Positions 1 through 9,785 of a stretch of DNA of 64,000 bases are shown here, in pieces; the stretch's first letter is position 1, and the number at the start of each line of letters is the position of its first letter. Location: assembly GCF_900453105.1 (NCBI RefSeq), contig NZ_UGPW01000001.1, positions 1,736,001 through 1,800,000 on the forward strand, written 5' to 3'. A program made the translations under genes and the position numbers. Source of the DNA: Moraxella ovis. GTDB taxonomy: Bacteria > Pseudomonadota > Gammaproteobacteria > Pseudomonadales > Moraxellaceae. Under the pieces are notes generated by a model. It saw only the letters and a list, made by a program, of their open reading frames with translations. It ran no database searches and was not told the origin of the DNA.

Positions 1-124
1 AGCCTTAAAAAACAAACAACACACAAGGTCTTTACAAGCATTCTACACAAAAAACCCAACAATCACATCAAGCAATTGTTGAGTTTTGTTATCATCACGG
101 TAAACAATCGTAAATTAGCACAAC

Positions 125-1009
125 TTAATCAATACGATTGCCATACTCATCGTAATCATAAAACCCTCTATTAACCTCTTTACCAAAGCGTCCTTTGTCC
201 AGATACTCGTTTTTAATCATCTCCACAAAACGCTGACTCAAAGGGTCTGCCGATGACTGTGCCTTGACTGAATGAATGGCATACACGGTGCGCAGCCCAA
301 CGATGTCCATCGCCTCAAACGGACCAAAAGGTGCACCAGTCGCCATACGCCATACCTTATCAATATCTTGAAACTCTGCCACTCCATCTGCCAACAGGTG
401 GCTGGCAGCGTGTAATAAAGGCACAACAAGACTATTCATGATGTAGCCAGCGTGTTCTTTTTTCACCTCAACAGGCACCATGCCCATCTGTTTGCCAAAT
501 TCAAGCGTTGATTGGACACACGCAGGGTCGGTGTCGGCGGTGGCCATGATTTCCACGATGTTTTGCACCCAAATATTATTGGCAAAGTGCATCGCTAAAA
601 AGCGAGATGTGTCACCAGAAGCGGCAGCGAACTGGCTGGGCAACAGTGTTGATGTGTTGGTGGCAAAGATGCAGTCTTGTTTGGCGAATTTGCCCACTTG
701 CGTCCATACTTGGCGTTTAAGGTCGATGTTCTCTGGAACAGCTTCAATGACGATGTCGGCGTCCTTGACCGACTGCTCTAGGTCTGACGACTGTGTCAAA
801 TTGGCAAAAGTCGCCCAAATCGCATCGTCATCTGCTCCCAAATCACGGCGATAGTTCTGTGCAAGTTTGTCAAAACGCATTTTTGCCGCTTGCAGTGCGT
901 TGTCATCGATGTCATAGCTGATGACTTTGGTGCCATGATACGCCGCTTGAAAGGCGATTTGTGCTCCTAATACACCTGCACCCAAGACGGTCAATTGCTG
1001 AATACTCAT
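125..1009 (-). CDS. 3-hydroxyacyl-CoA dehydrogenase family protein
   Basis: NAD-dependent oxidation of 3-hydroxyacyl-CoA to 3-ketoacyl-CoA, a cytoplasmic step of fatty-acid or butyrate-type metabolism. The 294 residues begin with a Rossmann nucleotide-binding motif (G10-x-G12-x-x-G15), carry VIEAVPEN at about 87-94 and NTST at 118-121, and have the family's catalytic-histidine segment MHFANN at 140-145 (His141). The length equals stand-alone 3-hydroxybutyryl-CoA dehydrogenases rather than the long FadB multienzyme. It is alone on its strand, with a 370-base gap upstream. Substrate chain length cannot be read from sequence. Confidence 0.85.
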   Translation of the reverse strand: MSIQQLTVLGAGVLGAQIAFQAAYHGTKVISYDIDDNALQAAKMRFDKLAQNYRRDLGADDDAIWATFANLTQSSDLEQSVKDADIVIEAVPENIDLKRQVWTQVGKFAKQDCIFATNTSTLLPSQFAAASGDTSRFLAMHFANNIWVQNIVEIMATADTDPACVQSTLEFGKQMGMVPVEVKKEHAGYIMNSLVVPLLHAASHLLADGVAEFQDIDKVWRMATGAPFGPFEAMDIVGLRTVYAIHSVKAQSSADPLSQRFVEMIKNEYLDKGRFGKEVNRGFYDYDEYGNRID

Positions 1010-1381
1010 ACGCTGTTACTCCTGTTGGTCGTCATGAATTTTTTGAGCTTTAGGATTTTTGGTGGTATTCTGTGATACATGAGTTCATCACCACCAAAAA
1101 CCATTAAAAACCCAAGCTGTCCAGCTCTTCATGTCTGCGATGTTTGCAACATGAACCATGTCAATCAGCATAAATCAAAAAATCAACGAAATCAACCAAG
1201 ATTCACAAAACTTTACAATCGGTAGCAATGCGGTCGCATTGCCACAAAATCATCGCTTTTCCTGGCATTGTGTGATACCATGATTTTTATGAAGCATCAG
1301 AATTGGGCATCTGAACAAGACGCAGCCAATCAAGCACCCAGTCTATATCAACAAAACAACCACCCATCATAAGGAATTCTC
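1010..1381. other. Intergenic region between divergent genes, two inverted repeats
   Basis: This 372-base gap separates the dehydrogenase (minus strand) from yajQ (plus strand), so both promoters should lie here. I see no open gene. It holds an 11-base inverted repeat TTTTTGGTGGT (1056-1066) with ACCACCAAAAA (1090-1100), and a tight dyad GCAATGCG (1225-1232) / CGCATTGC (1235-1242). Neither has a run of T that would make a convincing terminator. Confidence 0.5.
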
Positions 1382-1870
1382 ATGCCATCATTTGACATCG
1401 TTTCAGAACTCAACACCCAAGAGGTACGCAATGCCATCGGCAATGCCGAAAAAGAGATTGCCACTCGTTTTGATTTTAAAGGCAGCGACATCACGATTGA
1501 ACTTAACGACAAAGCCAAAACCGTCGTCATCACTACCGACAATGAACTACAAGCAGACAATGTCTATGCCATCTTTGAAAAACAGCTCATCAAGCGTGGA
1601 GTCGATTTGCAAAGTCTAGACCCTCAAACCAAAGCTCAATCAGGCAAGCACACCAAACAGACCATCAATCTAAAAGACGGTCTAGACTCAGACACCGCCA
1701 AAAAGATCAGCAAAGCCATCAAAGAGTCTGACCTGAAAGTCTCAGCGAGCATACAAGGCGACAAAATCCGTGTGTCGGACAAAAAAAGAGACAATCTACA
1801 AGCCTGTATGGCATTTTTAAAAGAAAAATCATTTGGCGTGCCATTACAATTTAATAATTTTAAAGACTGA
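1382..1870 (+). CDS. yajQ: YajQ family nucleotide-binding protein
   Basis: Small cytoplasmic protein of the YajQ/DUF520 family; members bind nucleotides and in some bacteria (Xanthomonas, Pseudomonas) c-di-GMP, acting as effectors on transcription. The 162 residues are the full family length and start with the typical MPSFDIVSE and an RFDFKGSD segment near residue 30. The ATG follows an AAGGAAT ribosome site 7 bases upstream. It stands alone and converges on the next gene. The c-di-GMP role is known for relatives, not shown here. Confidence 0.9.
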   Translation: MPSFDIVSELNTQEVRNAIGNAEKEIATRFDFKGSDITIELNDKAKTVVITTDNELQADNVYAIFEKQLIKRGVDLQSLDPQTKAQSGKHTKQTINLKDGLDSDTAKKISKAIKESDLKVSASIQGDKIRVSDKKRDNLQACMAFLKEKSFGVPLQFNNFKD

Positions 1871-1977
1871 TTACCTATTTGGTACACACAAGTCAACGCA
1901 CGCAAGATGACTTTGGCAATCATTGGGCAGCAATCACGCACCAGCACCGACAATGACCCTGTGAATGTCCGAACCCC

Positions 1978-3027
1978 CTACACGCAGTCTCCAAAAAACC
2001 CATCAATATATCCCACAGGCATATCGGCAAGCGTATATCGCCATTTGGGGTTTTTGTCTTTATCGATGAGTAGGGCTCGCACCCCTTCTTTAAAATCTCC
2101 ACGCATGACGCAATTTACCGCGACCTTGCGCTCCATGTCGAACATCTCGGCGATAGAGTATGGCTTAACCTCATGGTAAATACGCCATGTTAGTGCCTTG
2201 GTGGTGTCAGAGCCTTTGGTATAGTTTTCAATGGCAGACTTGATGAATTCACTATCACCTTGATAACCACGAAGTGCGCGATCCACATCAGCCAGCGACC
2301 CTGCATTCATGAGTGCACTGATGGCATGGAAGTCTTTTAGGATTTGGCTGTCGTGGTCTGGCGCTTGATAGAATTTGGCTAGGATTTGATTAAGCAGTCC
2401 ATGATGATCACCTTGCCAGTCGGCAGACGTGAGCGCCTTAATAACATCACCATAGCTGTCTGGTGCTACATAGACATCCGCAAGCCCTAGATATAGCGCA
2501 TCCACTCCAGAGAAGCGCGCGCCGGTAAGCCCTAAGAATAGCCCAACCTTACCCATCATACGGTTCAAAAACCAAGAGCCGCCCGCATCAGGGAATAAGC
2601 CTATCGACACCTCAGGCATTGCCATCATGGTCTCACTCGTGACTGCCTTGTGACTACATGCCGACAACAGACCCAATCCGCCGCCCATGACCACGCCATG
2701 ACCCCATGCCAAGATTGGCTTGGGATATTCATACAGCATCTGCATGAGCCCGTATTCATGTTCAAAAAATTCCTGAACATCGCTTAGACCTGTCGCCTGT
2801 GATAGTGTCTTGATGTCGCCACCGGCACACAATGCGCGCTCGCCAGCGCCACGCAGCACTATGGCAACCACACTCTCATCATCTCGCCAATCGCTAAAAA
2901 TCCGCATCATCGCCTTTACCATGTCTAGGCTTTGGGCGTTCAGTGCTTTTGGGTTATTTAAAGTGATGATGCCGATGGATCGACCATCATCGATGGGCAA
3001 TTGTTCGGCTAGGATTAGATCTGTCAT
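1978..3027 (-). CDS. Enoyl-CoA hydratase/isomerase family, 3-hydroxyisobutyryl-CoA hydrolase type
   Basis: Crotonase-fold enzyme of 349 residues. The length and the C-terminal extension fit 3-hydroxyisobutyryl-CoA hydrolases (valine breakdown) better than ordinary enoyl-CoA hydratases of about 260. Visible are the oxyanion-hole segments ALCAGGD (65-71) and GHGVVMGGG (109-117) and the PEVSIGLFPDAGG block (138-150). The ATG has a GGAGT ribosome site just upstream. No valine catabolic operon is next to it, so the exact substrate remains an inference. Confidence 0.8.
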   Translation of the reverse strand: MTDLILAEQLPIDDGRSIGIITLNNPKALNAQSLDMVKAMMRIFSDWRDDESVVAIVLRGAGERALCAGGDIKTLSQATGLSDVQEFFEHEYGLMQMLYEYPKPILAWGHGVVMGGGLGLLSACSHKAVTSETMMAMPEVSIGLFPDAGGSWFLNRMMGKVGLFLGLTGARFSGVDALYLGLADVYVAPDSYGDVIKALTSADWQGDHHGLLNQILAKFYQAPDHDSQILKDFHAISALMNAGSLADVDRALRGYQGDSEFIKSAIENYTKGSDTTKALTWRIYHEVKPYSIAEMFDMERKVAVNCVMRGDFKEGVRALLIDKDKNPKWRYTLADMPVGYIDGFFGDCV

Positions 3028-3202
3028 GGCGACTCCTTAATTCACTGATTTATCATTCCTTGGACGGGTTAAGCATATCAAATTTATAACACCCAATCAA
3101 TCCAGCAAGCCACCAAAAACGTGGCGATTGGTAATTTAAATTTTATATTTTTGGTATTTTTGCCTATAATAAGATAAATTTAACAACACAATAGGACGTA
3201 CG

Positions 3203-3985
3203 ATGTATTTTTTATTATCCCCTGCCAAAAACCTAGACGAAAAGACTGCCCTGCCACTTGAGCTAGATGATCAATACAGTGAGCCTGCTCTCATCGAAGG
3301 AGCCATTGAGCTCATGAAAACCCTAAAGACAAAAGACGTGCTCGACCTACAAGAACTCATGCACATCTCTGCCAAGATTGCCGAATTAAATGTCGCACGC
3401 AATCAAGCTTGGGCTTATCCTTTTGATGATAACAAAAAACCTGCCGTCTATCTGTTCGATGGTGATGTCTATACTGGACTGGATGCTTATCAATTATCTA
3501 AAGAAGAAATTTTATATCTTAATAAACACTTAGGCATCTTATCTGGTCTGTACGGACTGTTGAAGCCTTTGGATTATATGCTGCCCTATCGCCTTGAGAT
3601 GGGCACCAAGTTTAAGACACCAAATGCCGATGACCTGTATCAATTCTGGGGCGACACCATCACTGATTTGATCAATGAACGCATTCAAGACAGCGGCTCT
3701 GATGTCTTGGTAAATCTTGCCTCAACCGAATATTATGGCGCAGTCAAACCAAAAAACATCAACGCCACCATCATCACGCCAAAATTCCTTGATCAAAAAA
3801 ATGGCAAATACAAGATCATCAGCTTCTACGCCAAAAAAGCCCGCGGCATGATGGTAAATTTCGCCACCAAAAATAACATCACCAATCCTGAAGACCTAAA
3901 GAAATTCGACAGCGATGGTTATTATTTTGATGAGGCGTTAAGCAATGATGTCGAATGGGTGTTCAAGCGCGATGAGCAAGCTTAA
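3203..3985 (+). CDS. yaaA: Peroxide stress protein YaaA
   Basis: YaaA (DUF328/UPF0246) family, 260 residues. In E. coli the family member lowers free intracellular iron during hydrogen peroxide stress and so limits Fenton damage. The N-terminus MYFLLSPAKNLD and the internal NLASTEYYGAV and FYAKKARGMMVNF segments are characteristic. An AGGACG ribosome site precedes the ATG. The gene is monocistronic and ends at a strong bidirectional terminator shared with pta. Confidence 0.9.
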   Translation: MYFLLSPAKNLDEKTALPLELDDQYSEPALIEGAIELMKTLKTKDVLDLQELMHISAKIAELNVARNQAWAYPFDDNKKPAVYLFDGDVYTGLDAYQLSKEEILYLNKHLGILSGLYGLLKPLDYMLPYRLEMGTKFKTPNADDLYQFWGDTITDLINERIQDSGSDVLVNLASTEYYGAVKPKNINATIITPKFLDQKNGKYKIISFYAKKARGMMVNFATKNNITNPEDLKKFDSDGYYFDEALSNDVEWVFKRDEQA

Positions 3986-4017
3986 TATAAATTATTGCCA
4001 TTCAAATCAAAACTCGC

Positions 4018-4056
4018 CCAATAAAAATCCCGCCATCGAGCAGGGATTTTTATTGG
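4018..4056. terminator. Bidirectional terminator between yaaA and pta
   Basis: Perfect 14-base stem CCAATAAAAATCCC (4018-4031) / GGGATTTTTATTGG (4043-4056) with an 11-base loop. The AT part of the stem supplies a U-tract on both strands, so it can end yaaA (plus) and pta (minus). Confidence 0.9.
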
Positions 4057-4066
4057 AATGGACGTC

Positions 4067-5533
4067 TTATTGACCAACCGCCTGAATGGCAGTCAATGCA
4101 ATCGTATAAACAATGTCATCCACCAAACAGCCACGAGATAGGTCGTTAACAGGTTTGTTTAGGCCTTGTAGCATCGGACCTACGCTGATCACACCTGCAG
4201 TTCGTTGTACCGCCTTATAGGTGGTGTTACCCGTGTTCAGATCAGGGAAGATAAATACATTTGCCTCGCCTGCCACTTGTGAGTTCGGTGCTTTTTGCTT
4301 ACCCACAGATGGTACAGATGCCGCATCAAATTGTAGCGGGCCATCAACTTTTAGGCTTGGCGCTTTTTCGCGAACGATTTGCAAGGCTGATTTTACCATT
4401 TCTACGTCTTCGCCCGAACCTGAGTTCATGGTAGAGTAGCTGATTAGAGCAACTTTAGGATCAATGCCGAATGACTTGGCAGATTCAGCTGACTGGATGG
4501 TAATCTCAGCCAGCTGCTCAGCGGTTGGATTTGGATTCACCGCGCAGTCGCCATAGACCACCACTTGATCAGGCAGTAGCATGAAGAACACACTAGATAC
4601 CAAGCTGTACTCTGGCGCGGTCTTGATCAGTTGGAACGCTGGGCGAATCGTATCAGCAGTCGTGTGTACCGCACCTGATACCAGACCATCCACGTCGCCA
4701 ACTTGTAGCATCATCGTGCCAAGATAGACGGTGTCTTGAAGTGCTTGTCTTGCACCCTCTTCATCGATTTTGCCTTTGCGACGCTCTACCATTGGTGCGA
4801 CATATTTTTCGATCACGGTAGCTGGTTCGATAATTTCGATGCCGTCAGGCAGAGTTACACCGCGCTCATCCGCCACCGCACGAATCTTATCAGCGTCGCC
4901 AAGCAGAACACATTGAGCGATGCCACGACTTTGGCAAATCGCTGCCGCCTCGATGGTGCGCGGTTCATCACCTTCTGGTAGAACGATGCGTTTTTTGGCG
5001 TTCTGAGCAAGGCGAACCACTTGGTTACGGAATGCATAAGGAGACAACTTTTGGGTGCGATCAGCGGTTTTATAAGCCTCAAAGGCATTGCTGTCAATCT
5101 CAGACAGATTACCACCGTTGTCAGTGCGTGCCAATACTTGAACCTTGCCTGACAGCTCAGCAGTGCCAATTACACCCCAGATACGCTCACCTTTTAGACC
5201 ACCGAACACAGATGCAAAGACAGGCAGGCGAGTATCACTATCACCCACTAAGATCACATCCGCATCAAAGCCTGTCGCAAGCTCACGGTTTACACGGTTG
5301 GCATACGGTCTGCTCTCATCAGCAAGTACACCCACAACCACGCTGATGGGTGCTGACTGCTTGGCGATGACCGCCTCTAGTAGGTCGTCAAGGTTGTTAT
5401 TAGCAATCGCACTGCAGAATTCTTCATGGCTTGGTGTCGCAACAATCTCGCCAACAACTAGGCTAGCGACACTTTGAGACAATGTTTCCATGTTGATCTG
5501 GCTGGTGGTAGGAACTAGCAATACAGTTTTCAT
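4067..5533 (-). CDS. pta: Phosphate acetyltransferase, short form
   Basis: Converts acetyl-CoA and phosphate to acetyl phosphate, the first step of acetate overflow and a source of acetyl phosphate. The C-terminal PTA/PTB catalytic domain runs from about residue 164 to the end at 488 ([12 protein letters not shown] near 182-193). The first 160 residues are a reduced version of the regulatory half found in the 714-residue E. coli enzyme. I chose the ATG at 5533, which has an AAAGGAT ribosome site, over one 16 codons further up. It lies 90 bases behind ackA on the same strand, so the two are probably co-transcribed ackA-pta, the reverse of E. coli. Confidence 0.92.
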   Translation of the reverse strand: MKTVLLVPTTSQINMETLSQSVASLVVGEIVATPSHEEFCSAIANNNLDDLLEAVIAKQSAPISVVVGVLADESRPYANRVNRELATGFDADVILVGDSDTRLPVFASVFGGLKGERIWGVIGTAELSGKVQVLARTDNGGNLSEIDSNAFEAYKTADRTQKLSPYAFRNQVVRLAQNAKKRIVLPEGDEPRTIEAAAICQSRGIAQCVLLGDADKIRAVADERGVTLPDGIEIIEPATVIEKYVAPMVERRKGKIDEEGARQALQDTVYLGTMMLQVGDVDGLVSGAVHTTADTIRPAFQLIKTAPEYSLVSSVFFMLLPDQVVVYGDCAVNPNPTAEQLAEITIQSAESAKSFGIDPKVALISYSTMNSGSGEDVEMVKSALQIVREKAPSLKVDGPLQFDAASVPSVGKQKAPNSQVAGEANVFIFPDLNTGNTTYKAVQRTAGVISVGPMLQGLNKPVNDLSRGCLVDDIVYTIALTAIQAVGQ

Positions 5534-5623
5534 TTCATATCCTTTATTAAATTTATCAATAAATATAAGTCGTAAAATCAAGCAAAAAGTCAGAGCATCA
5601 CAATCTGACTTTTATGATTTGAT

Positions 5624-6811
5624 TTACAAGCCTAGAACTTCGCGAGTCTCGCTCATGATTTGGAATTCTTCATCAGTTGGGACAACCCACAGCTCTACAG
5701 CAGAACCCTCAGCATGGAAGCTGCCTTCAGCACCACGTGACAATTCAGCATTCTTCGCTTCATCCATCTTGATGCCAAAATGACGCAGATGAGAGACCAT
5801 TTTTGCACGCATGCCAACAGCATTCTCGCCCACACCGCCTGTGAAAGCAATACCTGTAAATGTAGGCAGAGCACAGCTTAGGCTGGCTAAGTATTTTGCC
5901 ACACGATACGCGAAGATCTCCAATGCCAAGACGGCATCTTCATTACCTTCGTTTGCCAACTGCTCAACCGTTCTCATGTCGTTCGATACACCTGATACGC
6001 CTAATAGACCGCTCTTTTTATTTAGCAGTGTATCAACCTCTTCGATAGACAGACCCAGCGTGCGATGTAGATGAATGTGCAAGCTTGGATCAACGTCACC
6101 TGAGCGCGTACCCATCATCAGACCTTCAAGCGGCGTTAGACCCATAGAAGTATCAAGGCTCTTGCCATCATAGACAGCCGTCGCCGAGCAGCCATTACCC
6201 AAGTGGGCAACCAACCAGCCTTGTTTGTCGCCCTTATTGGCAAGTTCACTTGCGCGATTTGAGACATAATTATGAGACGTGCCATGGAATCCATAACGGC
6301 GAATTTGATGCTCTGTATAAAGATTTTTAGGAATGGCATAACGATAAGCGTGAGCAGGCATCGACTGATGGAATGCCGTGTCAAAAATCGCTACCTGCGG
6401 AAGCTCTGGGAACAGCTCATTAATCGCATGGATGCCCGCAGCGTTAGCAGGGTTATGAAGCGGCGCTAGGCTGGCAAGCTCTTCAATGTGAGCTAGAACT
6501 TCTGGCGTGATGATGGTTGCCTTGGTGAACTTGTCGCCGCCATGCACCACACGATGGCCTACCGCCACAGGCTTGTGATCAGCGATCAGCTCACCTAGGA
6601 TAATTTTTAGCGCTTCAGTGTGTGCGCCAGAATTTGGGATGTTGATATCTACTTTAGACCCATCTAGGTTTTTGTGCCTAATACGAGCATCGGCATTGCC
6701 TAGCGCCTCAGCAAGACCCTCGATACGTTGTTCGCCATCCTCACTGATTAGGGCGTATTTTAGCGATGATGAACCGCAGTTTAAGATTAAAGTTGGGTTG
6801 TTAAGTGCCAT
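5624..6811 (-). CDS. ackA: Acetate kinase
   Basis: Transfers phosphate from acetyl phosphate to ADP, making ATP and acetate. At 395 residues it is the normal family length. The ASKHA-fold phosphate motif NCGSSS lies at 11-16; FGFHGTSH-type (here YGFHGTSH) and the GTRSGDVDP segment are present in the central part. It is the first gene of the ackA-pta pair. The 240 bases upstream are AT-rich and separate it from the divergent lptM-lysA unit. Confidence 0.95.
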   Translation of the reverse strand: MALNNPTLILNCGSSSLKYALISEDGEQRIEGLAEALGNADARIRHKNLDGSKVDINIPNSGAHTEALKIILGELIADHKPVAVGHRVVHGGDKFTKATIITPEVLAHIEELASLAPLHNPANAAGIHAINELFPELPQVAIFDTAFHQSMPAHAYRYAIPKNLYTEHQIRRYGFHGTSHNYVSNRASELANKGDKQGWLVAHLGNGCSATAVYDGKSLDTSMGLTPLEGLMMGTRSGDVDPSLHIHLHRTLGLSIEEVDTLLNKKSGLLGVSGVSNDMRTVEQLANEGNEDAVLALEIFAYRVAKYLASLSCALPTFTGIAFTGGVGENAVGMRAKMVSHLRHFGIKMDEAKNAELSRGAEGSFHAEGSAVELWVVPTDEEFQIMSETREVLGL

Positions 6812-7054
6812 TATGTCTTCCTTAAATGTGGGTTGAATGCGCGGCCTTGGCCGAATGAATCTTTGGCATTATAACATAAAATTATCAAAAGTCTTTAGGG
6901 AAAATTAAAGGATTTTGGGTAAATATTTTGTTTTGATTTTAATCAATTTTTGTCTTTTAAATCATGTATTTGCGGTGTATTTTTATAAAAGTCGTTGGTA
7001 TTTTGGCAAAATTTAGGTAAAATAATTTTTCAATTTTAAGCCTATCATACATCA

Positions 7055-7195
7055 ATGAAAACAGTCATTTTATCCATCACACTTTGTGCATTATTAACCG
7101 CCTGCGGTCAAAAAGGCGCACTCTATCTTCCTACCAAAACCACACCCACAGAACCCATCAACGAAACCATCAGTACCAACCCGAACGACTACTAA
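7055..7195 (+). CDS. lptM: Small lipoprotein LptM (YifL-like)
   Basis: 46-residue lipoprotein. A hydrophobic signal ends in the lipobox LTA-Cys17, followed by GQKGALYLP, the conserved segment of LptM/YifL. E. coli LptM assists assembly and oxidation of the LptDE lipopolysaccharide translocon at the outer membrane. It lies just upstream of lysA and dapF, the usual place for this gene in gammaproteobacteria. The ribosome site is weak. It is too short for many gene callers but clearly supported by lipobox and context. Confidence 0.85.
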   Translation: MKTVILSITLCALLTACGQKGALYLPTKTTPTEPINETISTNPNDY

Positions 7196-7240
7196 TAACT
7201 ATTACAATCATCCATCATTCATACGGATCATTAATTTATC

Positions 7241-8578
7241 ATGACTTTTAGCCCTGTAAGCCAAACCCAAGACGGCGCGATGTCAATTGATGCCGCCAAG
7301 CTGACCGAATACTTGCCATTCATCGAATATCAAGACAACACACTATACATCGATGGTGCAGACACGACAGAGCTTGCCAGACTATACGGCACGCCGCTGT
7401 ATGTGTATTCTAAGAACGCATTGCTTGCCAATTATGCCGCTTATGTTGAGAGCTTTAGCGCGCTCAACGACGTGCAAATCTGCTACGCTGTCAAAGCCAA
7501 CTCCAATCTTGCCGTTCTGTCAGCACTTGCCAAGGCGGGTGCTGGTTTTGACATCGTATCGACAGGCGAACTTGCCCGCGTCATAAGAGCAGGCGGCAAC
7601 CCAGCCCAAATCGTCTATTCTGGCGTCGGCAAGACCGCATCGGACATCCAAACCGCCCTAGAAGCAGGCGTCGGCTGCTTTAATGTCGAAGCCTTGAGTG
7701 AGCTAGACACCATCAACATTGTCGCCGCAGAACTAGGTAAGAAAGCACCGATCGCACTACGCATCAATCCCGACGTAGACGCCAAGACCCACCCTTATAT
7801 CTCAACGGGCATGAAGGATAATAAATTTGGCATTGCGCATGATGTGGCGATCTCCGCTTATGAATACGCCAACACCCTGCCGAACCTTGACATCATCGGC
7901 ATCGACTGCCATATCGGCTCTCAGCTAACCGAAGTCAAGCCTTTCGTGGATGCGCTTGATAAGGTAATTGAGCTGATCGATGAATTATTCACTCGCGGCA
8001 TTAAGCTGTCTCATGTGGATCTAGGCGGCGGACTTGGTGTGCGCTATATCGATGAGAACCCTGCCAGCGTCCACGAGTTCGCTGAAGCACTGCTGCCCAA
8101 ATTACTCGCTCTACAAGCCAAATATAAGCTAGGCTTACACCTGGAGCCAGGGCGCAATATCGCCGCCAATGCAGGTGTGCTGCTCACGCGCGTAGATGTG
8201 CTTAAACCCACCGAGCACAAAAACTTCGCCATCGTCGATGCCTCCATGAGCGAGCTGATTCGCCCTGCTTTATATGAGTCAGTCATGGCAATCATCCCCG
8301 CCAAGCTTACAGACACTCAAGATAACGAACAGCCTCAAGTGTGGGACGTGGTCGGTACAGTCTGCGAGTCGAGTGACTTTCTGGGTAAAGAGCGTGCACT
8401 GTCTTTGGAGGTTGGTACACTGCTGGCGGTGACTGGTGCTGGTGCGTACGGCTTTACCATGGCGAGCAACTACAACAGCCGCCCTCGTCCTGCCGAGGTT
8501 ATGACTGACAACGGCGCTCATCGCTTCGTACGCGTCCGTGAGAACCTAGACGACCTATGGCGCGGCGAACAACTCTAA
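7241..8578 (+). CDS. lysA: Diaminopimelate decarboxylase
   Basis: PLP-dependent decarboxylation of meso-diaminopimelate to L-lysine, the last step of lysine synthesis. The 445 residues show the PLP lysine in YAVKAN (Lys85), HIGSQ (224-228), the phosphate-binding GGGLGV (262-267), EPGRN (302-306) and the active-site Cys375 in CESSD. It follows lptM by 45 bases and is closed by a strong terminator, so lptM-lysA may form one unit. An alternative in-frame ATG at 7280 (codon 14) would shorten the N-terminus. Confidence 0.95.
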   Translation: MTFSPVSQTQDGAMSIDAAKLTEYLPFIEYQDNTLYIDGADTTELARLYGTPLYVYSKNALLANYAAYVESFSALNDVQICYAVKANSNLAVLSALAKAGAGFDIVSTGELARVIRAGGNPAQIVYSGVGKTASDIQTALEAGVGCFNVEALSELDTINIVAAELGKKAPIALRINPDVDAKTHPYISTGMKDNKFGIAHDVAISAYEYANTLPNLDIIGIDCHIGSQLTEVKPFVDALDKVIELIDELFTRGIKLSHVDLGGGLGVRYIDENPASVHEFAEALLPKLLALQAKYKLGLHLEPGRNIAANAGVLLTRVDVLKPTEHKNFAIVDASMSELIRPALYESVMAIIPAKLTDTQDNEQPQVWDVVGTVCESSDFLGKERALSLEVGTLLAVTGAGAYGFTMASNYNSRPRPAEVMTDNGAHRFVRVRENLDDLWRGEQL

Positions 8579-8590
8579 ACTGCCGACCTG

Positions 8591-8620
8591 AATGCACCGA
8601 TGATTCGGTGCATTTTTTTA
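8591..8620 (+). terminator. lysA terminator
   Basis: Stem AATGCACCGA (8591-8600) / TCGGTGCATT (8605-8614) with a 4-base loop, followed by a T run. Rho-independent terminator directly behind lysA. Confidence 0.92.
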
Positions 8621-8842
8621 TGCATGTGAAGCATCTTGATATTCATCAACTTTTCTTTGATGGCTTTGGCGTTGCCCGATGATTTTTGGATGGCAAAATT
8701 CTTTTACAATTTAAATCGCATTCACCAAAACATTTGCCAAATTCATTAGGCAAATCAGCATTCATCTGTTAAGATAGACATACGAGCACACGGACGTAAC
8801 CAGATAAAAGGAATTAGAACTTAGAGCTAAAAAGGAGTGATG

Positions 8843-9745
8843 ATGTTAATTGAATTTACCAAAATGCATGGGCTGGGCAATGATTTTATGGTGATTGACC
8901 TAGTCACCCAACGCATGAATCTCACCACTGACTTGGTGCGCCTACTTGCTGATCGTCATCTTGGCGTGGGCTTTGATCAGCTGCTTATTGTTGAGCCACC
9001 AAGTCGTCCCGACGTAGATTTTAAATATCGAATTTTTAATGCTGATGGCACAGAAGTCAGCCAATGTGGCAACGGCGCTCGTTGCTTTGCTTCCTTCGTT
9101 CAAGCGCGTAAATTATCCTTTAAGCAGCGTCTGCGCGTGGAGACGGCCAGCGGCATCATCACTCTGACCACTGATCGCTATGGATGGGTGCAGGTTGACA
9201 TGGGCAAACCCAAATTTGATCCTGACGAGATTCCATTTGCACCAAAGGCGATCACCAAGGTTGGCAACTCGTACCGTCTGGTCGTGGATGGCACGCCTGT
9301 TCAGCTATATATCGCCAACATGGGCAACCCTCATGCCGTCATCAAGGTGGACGATGTACTCACCGCTGATGTGGGGCGTCTGGGACGACTACTAGAGTCG
9401 CATGAGGCTTTCCCCGAGCGCGTGAATGTCGGGTTCATGCAGGTGGTGAATCAGCGACACATTCGCCTTAGAGTCTATGAGCGCGGTGTGGGTGAGACCC
9501 AGGCGTGTGGCACGGGCGCCTGCGCAGCTGTGGCGACAGGTATTCGCGAAGGCTGGCTGGATGAAGGCGTGGACATTCGCGCTCAGCTATACGGTGGTAG
9601 CCTTGCGATCCGCTGGCAAGATGGCTACTCTGTGATGATGACAGGCCCAACATCATTCGTCTATGAAGGCGTGTTCAGCCCCGATGGACTTGCCACTCAA
9701 GCAGGCATCAATCTCACCCCCGACAAATCAGACGACTACCAATAA
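8843..9745 (+). CDS. dapF: Diaminopimelate epimerase
   Basis: PLP-independent epimerization of LL- to meso-diaminopimelate, feeding lysine and peptidoglycan. Both catalytic cysteines are visible: in QCGNGARC (Cys75) and in ACGTGAC near residue 225. The N-terminus [11 protein letters not shown] is typical. Three adjacent start codons (GTG 8837, ATG 8840, ATG 8843) follow each other; an AAGGAG site at 8832-8837 gives the best spacing to 8843. It sits 260 bases behind lysA with its own probable promoter region. Confidence 0.95.
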   Translation: MLIEFTKMHGLGNDFMVIDLVTQRMNLTTDLVRLLADRHLGVGFDQLLIVEPPSRPDVDFKYRIFNADGTEVSQCGNGARCFASFVQARKLSFKQRLRVETASGIITLTTDRYGWVQVDMGKPKFDPDEIPFAPKAITKVGNSYRLVVDGTPVQLYIANMGNPHAVIKVDDVLTADVGRLGRLLESHEAFPERVNVGFMQVVNQRHIRLRVYERGVGETQACGTGACAAVATGIREGWLDEGVDIRAQLYGGSLAIRWQDGYSVMMTGPTSFVYEGVFSPDGLATQAGINLTPDKSDDYQ

Positions 9746-9752
9746 CCCACAA

Positions 9753-9780
9753 AAAAGGCGTAATTAATGCGCCTTTTGAC
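9753..9780 (+). terminator. Short terminator between dapF and xerC
   Basis: Stem AAAAGGCG (9753-9760) / CGCCTTTT (9770-9777) with a 9-base loop, 8 bases behind the dapF stop and 9 before the xerC start. The T run is only four long, so partial readthrough into xerC is likely. Confidence 0.65.
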
Positions 9781-9785
9781 TTATC

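Noticed and set aside
1..124. Anything at the left edge
   Set aside because: Non-coding, no terminator or promoter I could support.
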